A DNA stretch of 64,000 nucleotides from an uncultured Clostridiaceae bacterium (GCA_947169155.1 CAMVON010000001.1:289048-353047); one strand, 5' to 3'. Positions 53,389 to 62,181 are shown, counted from the stretch's first letter. Numbers and translations are program-made. The notes: generated by a model from the letters alone, not told the origin.

Positions 53389-56300
53389 TTATCCTTGAGT
53401 TTTAAATAATTCTAGTATTAATGATGCATCATTTGCATCAATTACTCTATTATTATCCATATCTCCAATTTTGATATCCATTGAATCAGCGTTTTGACCT
53501 TTAAATAATTCAAGTGCAACAGATGCGTCATTTGCATCTACTGTACCATTTCTATCTAAGTCGCCTTTTTTGAATGCTGGTTCATAAATAGAATTTACAA
53601 TTAATGTTTTTGTTTTAGTAATTGTATTTGAAGATAGAGCTCCTTGTCCTTTAACTTTAAGTGTAAATGTTACATATCCTGTATTTTTTAATGTAACATT
53701 ACCATTATTATCTATTGAAGCAACATTATTGTCACTAGAAGTCCATGTTGCACTTATTCCATCATTTGTATCAGATGGAATCAAGTTATATGTATATCTT
53801 ACAGTATCAAACTCAAGTGTACATTCATCTGGTCCTACTATTTCTACATTTTCTAATGGAGTTCTTACATATACATAATATGATCCTGTAATAGATGTTC
53901 CTGTACTTGTATAGTCTTCTGCTATACTTGCAGAAATCATTGCTACCCCATGAGCTTTAGCAGTTACTTTACCGTTTTGATCAACAGTTGCAACTTGTGT
54001 ATTATTTGATGAATATACTACATAGTTTTGAGCGTTAGATTGCTCTGGATATACTGTAGCTGTTCTATTTAAAGTTTGACCTATTCTTAATTCAACTGGT
54101 GTTCTAGTAATATTTAAACCTGAAACAGGAATTTTTACATAGAAAGTTACTCTTCTTGTTATATCTCCACTTAATGATTTTACTGTAATTGTAACTGTAC
54201 CTGTTTGACCTTTAAATGTTATTTTACCATTACTGTCTACTTCAGCTATATTTGCATTAGAAGAAGTATATAATAGTGTATCTTCTGCTATACATGGAAC
54301 TTTATTTATAGTTAAATTCATTGTTTTTGTAAACACACCATTTATTTTTTCTAAAAATACTACTTGACTTGGTTGTGCTATTGTAAAGTCTTCAAGTGTA
54401 CAATTAATAGTTAAATCTAATTGAGCACTAATTGATGGCTCTTCTGTGCTTGTTATTAGTATAGAAGCTTGTCCTGGCTTTTTAACCTTAAATGCTCCAT
54501 TTTCACCTTCTTTTACTTCGAGTATATCTGACCCTGAAGTCACTTCCCATGTACATGTTTTTGACACAGTAGTATTTGCAGGTCTATAGTTTGCTCTAAA
54601 TCTAATTATATCTGTATTATTTCTTGAATAGAAATTGTTAAAGTCTATAGTCTCTGTGTATGGATGTCCTGGATTAGTATAAATACTTAATCCAGCATTA
54701 GATTGGTTAGCATTACTAAATGACATGCTTTGTAATGGCACTTTTATTTTTACATTACATTCACCTGTAAAGTTTGCACTTACTCCTGTAACTTTTGCTC
54801 TAATTGTAAAGTTGTTATTTCCTGCTTCTGCAGAGTTTGCCTTAATTCTAATATTTCTATCGTCTATTTTTGTAATAGTTAAATATCTTGTGATTTGAGG
54901 ATCAGTATAAGAAAATTCTGTAGTTGGATTTGCTTGTGTTACAACTACCCAATCTATTCTTACAACTTCATCTGCTTCTTCTGGTATAGTATTAATAGTT
55001 ACAGTCTCTTCTTCAGTTTGACCAGCTGTCATATTTATTATATCTCTTGAAAGTGTTACTTGATTAATTTTTATATATGGTTTTAATATAACAACATCTG
55101 TAACATCTGCATCTGCATCATAAGTTAAGGTAATAGCAACACTTTGTCCTGCTTTTAATGCAGTAACAGTACCATTTTGTGTTACTGTAGCATATTCTGT
55201 ATTGCTTGATGCCCAAGAAACTTTCTTATCTGTAACAGAAGAGTCTATAATTACATTTAATTTTGTTTCTTCTCCAACAGGAACATAGTATTCATTAGTT
55301 GTTCCAGGTACAAGTGAAAGGTTAGATCTGTCTATTTGTATTTCATTTGCAATTGTTGGAATATTATTTATATCTGCATATCTAAATGCTGATCTATATG
55401 TGTAGCTAGCATCATTTCCTTGAGAGTTTTTTAAACCTGTAATTTCTATTTCATAAACATAGTTATTCTTTGGAATAATAGTGTTATCATAAAATACCAG
55501 CATATTATTTAATTCACTTGGATATGTTGTTCTTATTTCATATCTTCTGCTAGAGTTATTTTCTTCAGTAGTAAATAGCCATGATTGATCAGTATTTAAG
55601 CATGTTACTTTTACTTTTGTTGAATTTTTAACTACTGTATAATTATCTAAAAATTGAGCTGTCCAGTAAAATTTATCATTATCTAATGTTTCCATAAAAG
55701 TAATACCATTTGCTGGCCATGCTTTTAAAAATACATCAGTAGGTTGAGTTCCATTAATTTCTATAACACCTATATTTGGGCTTATACCGTATCCCATTTT
55801 ACTAAATTTAGGTGTAAGCAATAATGATCTATGTGAAAAATTCATTGGTGTTTCAGATTGGTCATCTAAAAACATATTTACATATTTTTTCATTAGATAT
55901 ACTGATGTTTCGTTTGCAGATCTTGAAATGTTTTCTGCATATCCTCTACCTTGTCCTATTGCAGTATCAAAAAATGATTGTGATACACCATCTGGTTTGC
56001 TAGGACTATGTGTAATTTCTAGATGAAGTGAGTTCCATCTATAACTCATTAATGTTGCCATATGTTGTGCAACTGTAAAATGGTCTGCACTTGCTTCCAC
56101 TGTTGGAAGTCCAGCAGCAATACGAATTGCATTAAAATAACTTACAATTCCTTGCTTTTTATTTTCTAATAATGTTCCTGCTACAAGTGATTGAGCTGGA
56201 TTTATAACAGGATTTGTTGCGTATATTGATGACTGTTGATTTAATAGATTCATTGCATTAATATATTCTGTTTGACTAGCAGAATATAAGCGTTCTTCTC

Positions 56301-57240
56301 TATCGTCTAAATCTACATTTTTATATGAGCTAAATATTTCTGGAGATACAAGAATTGCATTTGCAACTTTTGTTGTTGGATTAAAATCGAAAATAGCAAT
56401 TCTATTTGGACCTGTTCTATCTACTTTATTTAATGGTTTAGTAATAAAGAAATCTGCATACATTGCTGGATTATAAAAATAGTAGTTTCCATTTGTAAGC
56501 TCAGTATTATCTCTAGTTCCAAGACCACTCATAAGCTCTCTTTTATTCATATTTTCTATATATTCTTTTAATGAAATTCCAGTATCTTTTAATTGCTCAT
56601 TGATATAGAAATAATCTTCGTTAAATTCTATATCACATTCATATCCATATGTTTTACTAATTGCAATATACATTTGAACTGCATGTTGTGCTATATTTTT
56701 TTGGAAATGTACTCTGTTACTATTATAGGCAGTCTCAAATATTTGACTAGTTTTATTGAGGTCACTACCTATTACTCTATTTCTATTGTAAAAAACACCA
56801 CCTTGAAGTCTAAGTTGATCTAATATCATAAAACCTTGTAGTATACTTGTGTCTGTATAATCTGTTCTTTCATCATAATCATATTCATATGTTTGGAACT
56901 GATTCCATACTGTACCATATGATACTACATATTCATCATTTGCTACAGTTTCTACATACAAATAATCTGTATAGTTATCATGCCATATTGAAAGTGCATG
57001 TCCTCCAAAACAGCTATCGGTTTCAAGCATACTTGTTGTTCCAAAGCTTTGATAAGCTTCTTTTATTTGTTCTAGTGTAGTGCTATTTGTTACAGTAAAA
57101 TCAAAGTTTGTACTTGTATTATAAATATGTATTAAGTCAGTACATACCATGTTTTTTAAGCCTGCAGCCATTACATTATTAGAAACAGCAGAAATTATTA
57201 AAAAGAATACTAATACTATAAATATTTTTATTTTTTTCAT
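53389..57240 (-). CDS. Large secreted CAP / multi-Ig-like / dockerin protein
   Basis: 1283 residues from the ATG at 57240, chosen because GGACAGGGA precedes it and a signal peptide opens there (ends VMAA); an earlier in-frame start adds nine unlikely residues. CAP-associated N-terminal module at about 45-105 (LEQIKEAYQSFG, CFGGHALSIW). CAP domain at about 375-510 with ITHSPSK, YAENISRS, FSHRSLLL and MGYGIS. At least five Big_2 Ig-like domains lie between about 635 and 1215 (NTEYATVTQNGTVTALK, NTQVATVDQNGKVTAKA and others). The dockerin is at about 1222-1283, ending ELFKTQG. It lies directly downstream of the putative cohesin gene, separated by a hairpin terminator and with no clear promoter of its own, so it probably depends on read-through. 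Confidence 0.9.
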   Translation of the reverse strand: MKKIKIFIVLVFFLIISAVSNNVMAAGLKNMVCTDLIHIYNTSTNFDFTVTNSTTLEQIKEAYQSFGTTSMLETDSCFGGHALSIWHDNYTDYLYVETVANDEYVVSYGTVWNQFQTYEYDYDERTDYTDTSILQGFMILDQLRLQGGVFYNRNRVIGSDLNKTSQIFETAYNSNRVHFQKNIAQHAVQMYIAISKTYGYECDIEFNEDYFYINEQLKDTGISLKEYIENMNKRELMSGLGTRDNTELTNGNYYFYNPAMYADFFITKPLNKVDRTGPNRIAIFDFNPTTKVANAILVSPEIFSSYKNVDLDDREERLYSASQTEYINAMNLLNQQSSIYATNPVINPAQSLVAGTLLENKKQGIVSYFNAIRIAAGLPTVEASADHFTVAQHMATLMSYRWNSLHLEITHSPSKPDGVSQSFFDTAIGQGRGYAENISRSANETSVYLMKKYVNMFLDDQSETPMNFSHRSLLLTPKFSKMGYGISPNIGVIEINGTQPTDVFLKAWPANGITFMETLDNDKFYWTAQFLDNYTVVKNSTKVKVTCLNTDQSWLFTTEENNSSRRYEIRTTYPSELNNMLVFYDNTIIPKNNYVYEIEITGLKNSQGNDASYTYRSAFRYADINNIPTIANEIQIDRSNLSLVPGTTNEYYVPVGEETKLNVIIDSSVTDKKVSWASSNTEYATVTQNGTVTALKAGQSVAITLTYDADADVTDVVILKPYIKINQVTLSRDIINMTAGQTEEETVTINTIPEEADEVVRIDWVVVTQANPTTEFSYTDPQITRYLTITKIDDRNIRIKANSAEAGNNNFTIRAKVTGVSANFTGECNVKIKVPLQSMSFSNANQSNAGLSIYTNPGHPYTETIDFNNFYSRNNTDIIRFRANYRPANTTVSKTCTWEVTSGSDILEVKEGENGAFKVKKPGQASILITSTEEPSISAQLDLTINCTLEDFTIAQPSQVVFLEKINGVFTKTMNLTINKVPCIAEDTLLYTSSNANIAEVDSNGKITFKGQTGTVTITVKSLSGDITRRVTFYVKIPVSGLNITRTPVELRIGQTLNRTATVYPEQSNAQNYVVYSSNNTQVATVDQNGKVTAKAHGVAMISASIAEDYTSTGTSITGSYYVYVRTPLENVEIVGPDECTLEFDTVRYTYNLIPSDTNDGISATWTSSDNNVASIDNNGNVTLKNTGYVTFTLKVKGQGALSSNTITKTKTLIVNSIYEPAFKKGDLDRNGTVDANDASVALELFKGQNADSMDIKIGDMDNNRVIDANDASLILELFKTQG

Positions 57241-57260
57241 ATTTTTCCCTGTCCTTATAC

Positions 57261-57296
57261 TATGCAAAAAGGGATATTTAAAAGTAAATATCCCTT
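57261..57296 (-). terminator. Hairpin terminator/attenuator between cohesin and CAP-dockerin genes
   Basis: Twelve-base-pair perfect stem AAGGGATATTTA (57269-57280) / TAAATATCCCTT (57285-57296), loop of 4, followed by five T on the minus strand. Because the next gene lacks an obvious promoter, this may set the ratio of scaffold to CAP protein. Confidence 0.82.
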
Positions 57297-57322
57297 AATG
57301 CTAAATTATATTCTATATTATA

Positions 57323-59821
57323 TTATTTTACTAATATTTTTTTAGAAACTGTAATTCCTGCAACAGATGCAAGCATTATAGCACCCATTAAGGCTACTGG
57401 CATATCTCCAGTATCTACTGTTTCTTCTTCTGGTTCTGGAATTGGATCAGTAACTGCAACTCTGATGATGTAAACTCCATCTTCAGCAGCACCTTTAATT
57501 AAGGCTTGAATTTCTTCATCTACAAGTTCTTGTAGTTTTTCAACTGTTAAATCTTTAACAGCAATTACTGTACCATCTTCTAGTTCGATTTCTTCTAGTT
57601 CTCTTGGAGTTCCATCTTCGTTTTCTCCAACTATAATTTTACCAGTTTTTGCAAATTCATCAACAATACCTTGAGCAAATGCAATTTCTTCTTTTATTTC
57701 TTCAAGCATTTCTTCATCAACATAATCATTAGCTCCTACTACTACAATTGAGTCAGCAGCTTTTTTGTATGTGATTGTTACAGTTCCTTTACCATCAGCA
57801 TATTCAACTTTAACGTCTACTTCATCTTCATCATATATAGCTTTAACAGCTTCTAGGATTTCTTCTGGAGTATCAGTTGTATCTTCTGGTTCAACTGTAA
57901 ATGGTATTACAATAGAATCACCTGGTAGAACATCTCCTGGTTTTAGTTCAGATAGTCCATCCATAGTTTCTTCATCTACTACTACTAAATCAACATGTTT
58001 TTCTTCAACTGTTACATCATATGTAGCTGTTTTTCCAGCAATTGTATATGTAATAGTTGCAACACCTTCTTTAACACCAGTTACTACACCATTTTTATCT
58101 ACTGTAGCAATTGATTCATCTGAAGATGTCCATGTAGCTGTTCCTACATTATCTGTAGTTTTGTGTTCAGTTTCAGGTACTTCAGTTACATATTTTCCTT
58201 CTAGAGTAACTGTTTCTCCTCTTAGAACTTTAGCTCCTGGATCAGTAGTTATTTCAGCACCAGTAATTGGGTTTTCTTTAACTGTAATTTTGAAGTTTTT
58301 AGTTAAAGCTTCTGTTCTTCCGTTATCTACTTGTACTTTAACGTTTGCAACACCATCGTTTGCTCCGTCTCTCTTAACACCAGTAATTTTTAATCCAGTG
58401 TTTGTAGTTTCATAAGAATAGAAGTCTCCTGGTTGATCATTAACTATTTTTAATGTTGCCCATTCAGAACCTTCTGGAGCAGTAGTTACTGTAACGTCAG
58501 CACTTTCACCTTTCCATACAGTTACTTCAGTTGGGTTCATAGTAAAGTCTTGAACAAGTTTAGTTACTTTAACTGTAGTTGTAGCTGTTTTATTTCCATA
58601 AGTAGCTTTAACAACTGCATCACCTTTTGCAACACCTTTAACAGTTGTTCCTGTTAATGTTGCATATTGGTTACCACTTTGTAGTGTCCATTCAACATTA
58701 GCTGGATCAAAATCTGCATCTTCTGGTGCATATGTTAATTGATCAGCTAAATCAATTGTTTGATCAAAGTCTACTGTATATGCAGATTCTTTGAATTGAA
58801 TTGATGTTGGGTTTTTAACTACTGTAACATCTACTGTATCTGAGAAGTTTCCAGATTTAACTGTGATTGTAGCTGTTCCTTTACCTACAGCTGTTACAAC
58901 ACCATTTGATACTGTTGCAACATTTGGATCACTTGTTTCCCAAGTAATATCATCAGTTGTATTTGATGGAGTTACTACAACTTTATCTGATATGTCTTTT
59001 TTGTTGTTAGCTGCATCTGAAACATCTAATTCAAAATTATCTTGATTTAGAGTAACAGAAGCTGTTTTAACAACAACTTTCATAGTATTTGCGTTTGTTT
59101 TAATATAAGTGTCAAGTCTTGGTTTGTTTTCTGCACCTTCAGTTCCTGCAATTTCAATTCTTTCTGCAGTTTTGAATTCTTCTCCATTATAAGTTGCACC
59201 AACAAGGCTTAACCAGTAATTTACATCGTTTAATACGAATACTTCGCAGTCTCCTGCAGCGTTGTCTCTAACTTTGAATTGTAATTCTAAGATTTCTCCA
59301 ACATCTTCTGCTGGATATCCAGCGTCTGCTGTGTATCCAAGGTTGATGTATTTTACTCCATCAACGTCAGCATCATGAACGATTGAAGAGCTTGTTGCAT
59401 TACCAATTCTGTTTTTACCAACTTTTAAAACTTCTCCAACGGCACCAGGAACAACATATATTTGGTTTGCTTGTGAGCCTGTAGCTCCTTCAACCATTCC
59501 TGCTGTTGCAATTTCTAGATTATTGTTATTCCAACCTAATTTGATTGAAATATTTTGTAATCCAGCGTTAGGAAGTTTATTTATTAATAATTTAACAGAA
59601 ATCATATCTCCTGCTGCTAGGTTTTCAAGTCCTCTTTCAGCAGATGTTAAGTTTTCTGCTTTAATTTCAAGGTTTGAAGCAGCTGTATTACCATTTTCAT
59701 AGTAGTTTACATATTTAGCAGCGTCAATACTTGAAGCAGCATTAACATTTGGTACTAGTGCAATTCCCATCATAACTGCTACTAGAACTACCAATGCTTT
59801 TAATTTGAAAGTTCTTTTCAT
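57323..59821 (-). CDS. Putative cohesin-bearing, Ig-like-repeat, surface-anchored scaffold protein
   Basis: 832 residues from the ATG at 59821 (AAGGGGGG upstream; an earlier start adds nine residues). Signal peptide about 1-28 (ends VNA). Residues about 45-215 have the layout of a cohesin: GDMISVKLLINKLPNAGLQN, LGWNNNNLEIA, then GEILELQFKVRDNAAGDCEV. Three to four Big_2 domains follow (about 250-600, SDPNVATVSNGVVTAVG, SDESIATVDKNGVVTGVK), then a Glu-rich helical stretch (EEMLEEIKEEIAFAQ). The C-terminus is VDTGD, a hydrophobic helix (MPVALMGAIMLASVAG) and SKKILVK, like a sortase-type or membrane anchor. It has no dockerin. It is the only cohesin candidate here and the likely receptor for the twelve dockerins. 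The cohesin call rests on pattern, not on a search. Confidence 0.75.
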   Translation of the reverse strand: MKRTFKLKALVVLVAVMMGIALVPNVNAASSIDAAKYVNYYENGNTAASNLEIKAENLTSAERGLENLAAGDMISVKLLINKLPNAGLQNISIKLGWNNNNLEIATAGMVEGATGSQANQIYVVPGAVGEVLKVGKNRIGNATSSSIVHDADVDGVKYINLGYTADAGYPAEDVGEILELQFKVRDNAAGDCEVFVLNDVNYWLSLVGATYNGEEFKTAERIEIAGTEGAENKPRLDTYIKTNANTMKVVVKTASVTLNQDNFELDVSDAANNKKDISDKVVVTPSNTTDDITWETSDPNVATVSNGVVTAVGKGTATITVKSGNFSDTVDVTVVKNPTSIQFKESAYTVDFDQTIDLADQLTYAPEDADFDPANVEWTLQSGNQYATLTGTTVKGVAKGDAVVKATYGNKTATTTVKVTKLVQDFTMNPTEVTVWKGESADVTVTTAPEGSEWATLKIVNDQPGDFYSYETTNTGLKITGVKRDGANDGVANVKVQVDNGRTEALTKNFKITVKENPITGAEITTDPGAKVLRGETVTLEGKYVTEVPETEHKTTDNVGTATWTSSDESIATVDKNGVVTGVKEGVATITYTIAGKTATYDVTVEEKHVDLVVVDEETMDGLSELKPGDVLPGDSIVIPFTVEPEDTTDTPEEILEAVKAIYDEDEVDVKVEYADGKGTVTITYKKAADSIVVVGANDYVDEEMLEEIKEEIAFAQGIVDEFAKTGKIIVGENEDGTPRELEEIELEDGTVIAVKDLTVEKLQELVDEEIQALIKGAAEDGVYIIRVAVTDPIPEPEEETVDTGDMPVALMGAIMLASVAGITVSKKILVK

Positions 59822-59863
59822 ATTTAAAAATTCCCCCCTTATAAACATACTGTTTACTCTTAA

Positions 59864-59892
59864 ATAATAGCATATTAATTTTTTTTAATCAA
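59864..59892 (-). promoter_or_regulatory. Promoter of the putative cohesin scaffold gene
   Basis: Minus strand TTGATT (59887-59892), 17-bp A-rich spacer, TATTAT (59864-59869). Same class as the dockerin-gene promoters. Confidence 0.62.
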
Positions 59893-59999
59893 GCATTTTG
59901 CAACCAAATAATTCGTATTTTACTATAAAAAAATGTGCATTTTTTGGCAGTATTTTAGTCTTTCTTTTAGTATCAATATTTGCATTTGTAACAATATAC

Positions 60000-60036
60000 A
60001 TAAAAAAGTAACACAAGCATTACTTTGTGTTACTTT
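60000..60036 (-). terminator. Intrinsic terminator of the maf-CYTH operon
   Basis: Twelve-base-pair stem AAAGTAACACAA (60005-60016) / TTGTGTTACTTT (60025-60036), then T-rich on the minus strand. Confidence 0.87.
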
Positions 60037-60062
60037 AAAGTTACATTTGGTGTAATAAATAG

Positions 60063-60980
60063 TTAATTTCTTTGGCTTAAAACGATGAATGCAGCTTCTG
60101 AAAACTCTATTTTCTTTTGTTTTTCTAAAATATATGTTTCTTTTACAGCTAACTCTTTTATATCTTTTATATTTATAAAGCTTGGATTATATCCTAGTTT
60201 ATCTAATGTGTTTTTTAATAATTCTATTTGTTCATCTGTTAAATTTGAATATACAATTTCTACTTGTATACCTTTTTGTTCTAATTGCTCTATAAGTTCA
60301 AGATTTAAAATAGTTGAGTTTTCTTTTATACTTGTTTCTATATTATTTAAATCTATGTATTCAAATATTTTTTCTAGCTCAACTAACATCCTATTTAAGA
60401 ATTCGCCTTTTAAAAATTTGTTATACATTAGATTAGATATATAGTCTCTATATTCGGTTTCTAAACTTTCACCAATACATTCACTAATTTTAGATTCAAA
60501 CTCATTAAATTTCTTTTCTGTTTCTGAGCTATTAGCATCTGTGTAGATATCATAATCTATAAATTCGCCTATATCTCCTATAGTATCAATGTTTATACTA
60601 TAGTAATGTTCTTTATCTTTTTTTATGTATGTTTCTCTTAAAATGTTCATGCTAACATATTTATAATATCCTAAATCTGTCATAAATTTTGCAATAAAAT
60701 CTCTTTGAGATACATCCATATGTACTAATTGTTTATCTTTTATTTCTATGCTTACTCCTCTTACATTTCCTTCAAAAAGTAGTTCTATATCTTTATTATT
60801 TATAGTTCTAATTCTAATGCATGAGTCATCATCTAGCATTTCCATATTTTGATCTATATAATATTCATCTATTCTTACATTACTATTTTTGAATATAAAA
60901 CCTTCCTTTAAAAGAAACTCTTTAAGTTTGTCTGCATCTTTGCAAACATATTTAGATTTAGATTTTATTATCTTGGACAT
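60063..60980 (-). CDS. CYTH-like domain protein with unknown C-terminal domain
   Basis: 305 residues. The first 180 resemble a CYTH (triphosphate tunnel) domain: DEYYIDQN, CIRIRTINNKD, RETYIKKDKEHYYSINIDTI and GEFIDYDIY, alternating charged strands. The N-terminal ExExK motif typical of the family is not clear, so the active site may be altered. The C-terminal 120 residues are unrecognised and helical. CYTH enzymes hydrolyse triphosphates such as thiamine triphosphate or make cAMP; none can be assigned here. It lies 13 bp downstream of maf in one operon. Confidence 0.72.
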   Translation of the reverse strand: MSKIIKSKSKYVCKDADKLKEFLLKEGFIFKNSNVRIDEYYIDQNMEMLDDDSCIRIRTINNKDIELLFEGNVRGVSIEIKDKQLVHMDVSQRDFIAKFMTDLGYYKYVSMNILRETYIKKDKEHYYSINIDTIGDIGEFIDYDIYTDANSSETEKKFNEFESKISECIGESLETEYRDYISNLMYNKFLKGEFLNRMLVELEKIFEYIDLNNIETSIKENSTILNLELIEQLEQKGIQVEIVYSNLTDEQIELLKNTLDKLGYNPSFINIKDIKELAVKETYILEKQKKIEFSEAAFIVLSQRN

Positions 60981-60993
60981 ATGTTTTCCCCCT

Positions 60994-61578
60994 TTAGTCT
61001 AAATCTTTAAGACTATATCCCATTTTATTTAATGTTGCATATATTTTTCCTAGTGGTAAACCTAATACATTATAATAATCTCCATCTAGTTTTGCAAGAA
61101 ATAGAGACATTATTCCTTCTAATGTATAACCAGCATTGTTTAATATATCTGGATGATGGTCTATATAAAATTTTAAATCATCATCTGTTATGTTATTAAA
61201 AGTTACCTTTGTACTTTCACTAAAAGTTACAACATTATCTAATCTATTATCTATTAGTGTAACTCCAGTTACTGCTATGTTTGTACTTCCAGATAATTCT
61301 TTTAAGTTTTCAAAAGCTTGTTTAACACTTTTAGGTTTTTCATACTTTTTACCATCTTTAAAAATAATTGTGTCTGCAGCAAGGATTATATAATCTCCTT
61401 TTCCAACTTTTTTAGAAACATCTAAAGCTTTTCTTCTAGATAATTCTTCTACATATAAAACAGGATCTGAAATATCACAAGTCTCGTCTACTCCACTTTT
61501 AATTACATTATATTTTATTTTTAAACTATCCATTATTCCACGTCTTGTCTGTGACCCAGAAGCTAGTATTATTCTCAT
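60994..61578 (-). CDS. maf: Maf-family nucleotide pyrophosphatase
   Basis: 194 residues. Signatures: N-terminal LASGSQTRRGIM, DETCDISDP, AADTIIFKDGKKYEKPKS, SGSTNIAVTGVTLI and NAGYTLEG. Maf proteins remove pyrophosphate from non-canonical or modified nucleotides and affect septum formation when overexpressed. The ATG is preceded by AGGTGA. The promoter on the minus strand is TTGACT (61619-61624), 16 bp, TATAAT (61597-61602). Confidence 0.93.
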   Translation of the reverse strand: MRIILASGSQTRRGIMDSLKIKYNVIKSGVDETCDISDPVLYVEELSRRKALDVSKKVGKGDYIILAADTIIFKDGKKYEKPKSVKQAFENLKELSGSTNIAVTGVTLIDNRLDNVVTFSESTKVTFNNITDDDLKFYIDHHPDILNNAGYTLEGIMSLFLAKLDGDYYNVLGLPLGKIYATLNKMGYSLKDLD

Positions 61579-61596
61579 TTATAATCACCTACTATT

Positions 61597-61624
61597 ATTA
61601 TATCTAGAAACTAGAAAAAGTCAA
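61597..61624 (-). promoter_or_regulatory. Promoter of maf
   Basis: Minus strand TTGACT, 16-bp spacer, TATAAT. Confidence 0.65.
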
Positions 61625-61670
61625 TAAGATGCATAATTTCAAAAAAATTGTATAAAATATAATTAAAGGG

Positions 61671-61699
61671 TTGACACACCTGGTAAATTGTATTATAAT
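61671..61699 (+). promoter_or_regulatory. Consensus promoter of tRNA-fMet
   Basis: TTGACA (61671-61676), exactly 17 bp, TATAAT (61694-61699). The tRNA begins 18 bases after the -10. Confidence 0.88.
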
Positions 61700-61716
61700 T
61701 AAAGAGTACTAAATAT

Positions 61717-61792
61717 CGCGGGGTGGAGCAGTTGGCAGCTCGTCGGGCTCATAACCCGAAGGTCACAAGTTCGAGTCTTGTCCCCGCAACCA
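61717..61792 (+). tRNA. Initiator tRNA-fMet (CAT)
   Basis: 76 nt including encoded CCA. Acceptor stem CGCGGGG against CCCCGCA with the unpaired C1-A72 that marks initiator tRNAs; anticodon loop CTCATAA flanked by three G-C pairs (GGG/CCC), another initiator feature; T-loop TTCGAGT. It is followed by a terminator and by an integrase gene, so its 3' end is the probable integration site of the element to the right. Confidence 0.96.
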
Positions 61793-61798
61793 CTATTT

Positions 61799-61820
61799 GA
61801 GGCTTTAAGCCTCTTTTTTT
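61799..61820 (+). terminator. Intrinsic terminator after tRNA-fMet
   Basis: Stem GAGGC (61799-61803) / GCCTC (61809-61813) followed by seven T. A weaker hairpin with T-run follows at about 61865-61890. Confidence 0.8.
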
Positions 61821-62153
61821 ATTGCAAATTATTTTATATTAATTTTTACAATTCGTTGATATTACGGGCTTTTTAGCTCGTTTTATTTTTTAATAGTTAT
61901 TTTTATTCTTCTCTATTTTCATTTATTTTTTCGATTTTTTTGCTCAAAACACCCTCCAAAATTTAAGTTTAAAAAAACTGGTGGGTGAATTTAGCCCCCA
62001 CCAGTATTTTCAATAGTTTCAAGTACTTTATATATAATAACTAGTTATCTTTAAATAATGAAAACACCCACCAAATAGTCTTCAAACCCTTAATACAAGC
62101 TAAACACTCATTACTCATTTGTTGGTGGGTGGAATTAGCACACCACTATTATT
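61821..62153. other. Gene-free integrase-proximal region with repeated GGTGGGTG sites
   Basis: No coding frame is supported. TGGTGGGTG with following AATTTAGC-like sequence occurs at 61979-61995 and 62123-62139, and the inverted form CACCCACCAA at 62065-62074 pairs exactly with TTGGTGGGTG at 62122-62131. Such clustered repeats beside an integrase are the expected position of arm-type integrase or excisionase sites (inference). Confidence 0.45.
61971..62005 (-). terminator. Minus-strand terminator facing the tRNA
   Basis: Stem ACTGGTGGG (61977-61985) / CCCACCAGT (61997-62005), followed on the minus strand by seven T. It would end a transcript coming from the integrase gene and protect the tRNA. 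Confidence 0.75.
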
Positions 62154-62181
62154 TTGCATTTTAAGCAATTTGTGGTATAAT
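62154..62181 (+). promoter_or_regulatory. Plus-strand promoter of a putative small RNA
   Basis: TTGCAT (62154-62159), 16-bp spacer, TATAAT (62176-62181) with extended TGG before the -10. Confidence 0.65.

Noticed and set aside
57765..58415. Plus-strand frame of 216 codons inside the scaffold gene
   Set aside because: Its Ser/Thr/Val-rich product is the mirror of the Ig-like repeats on the other strand; no start signal was seen.
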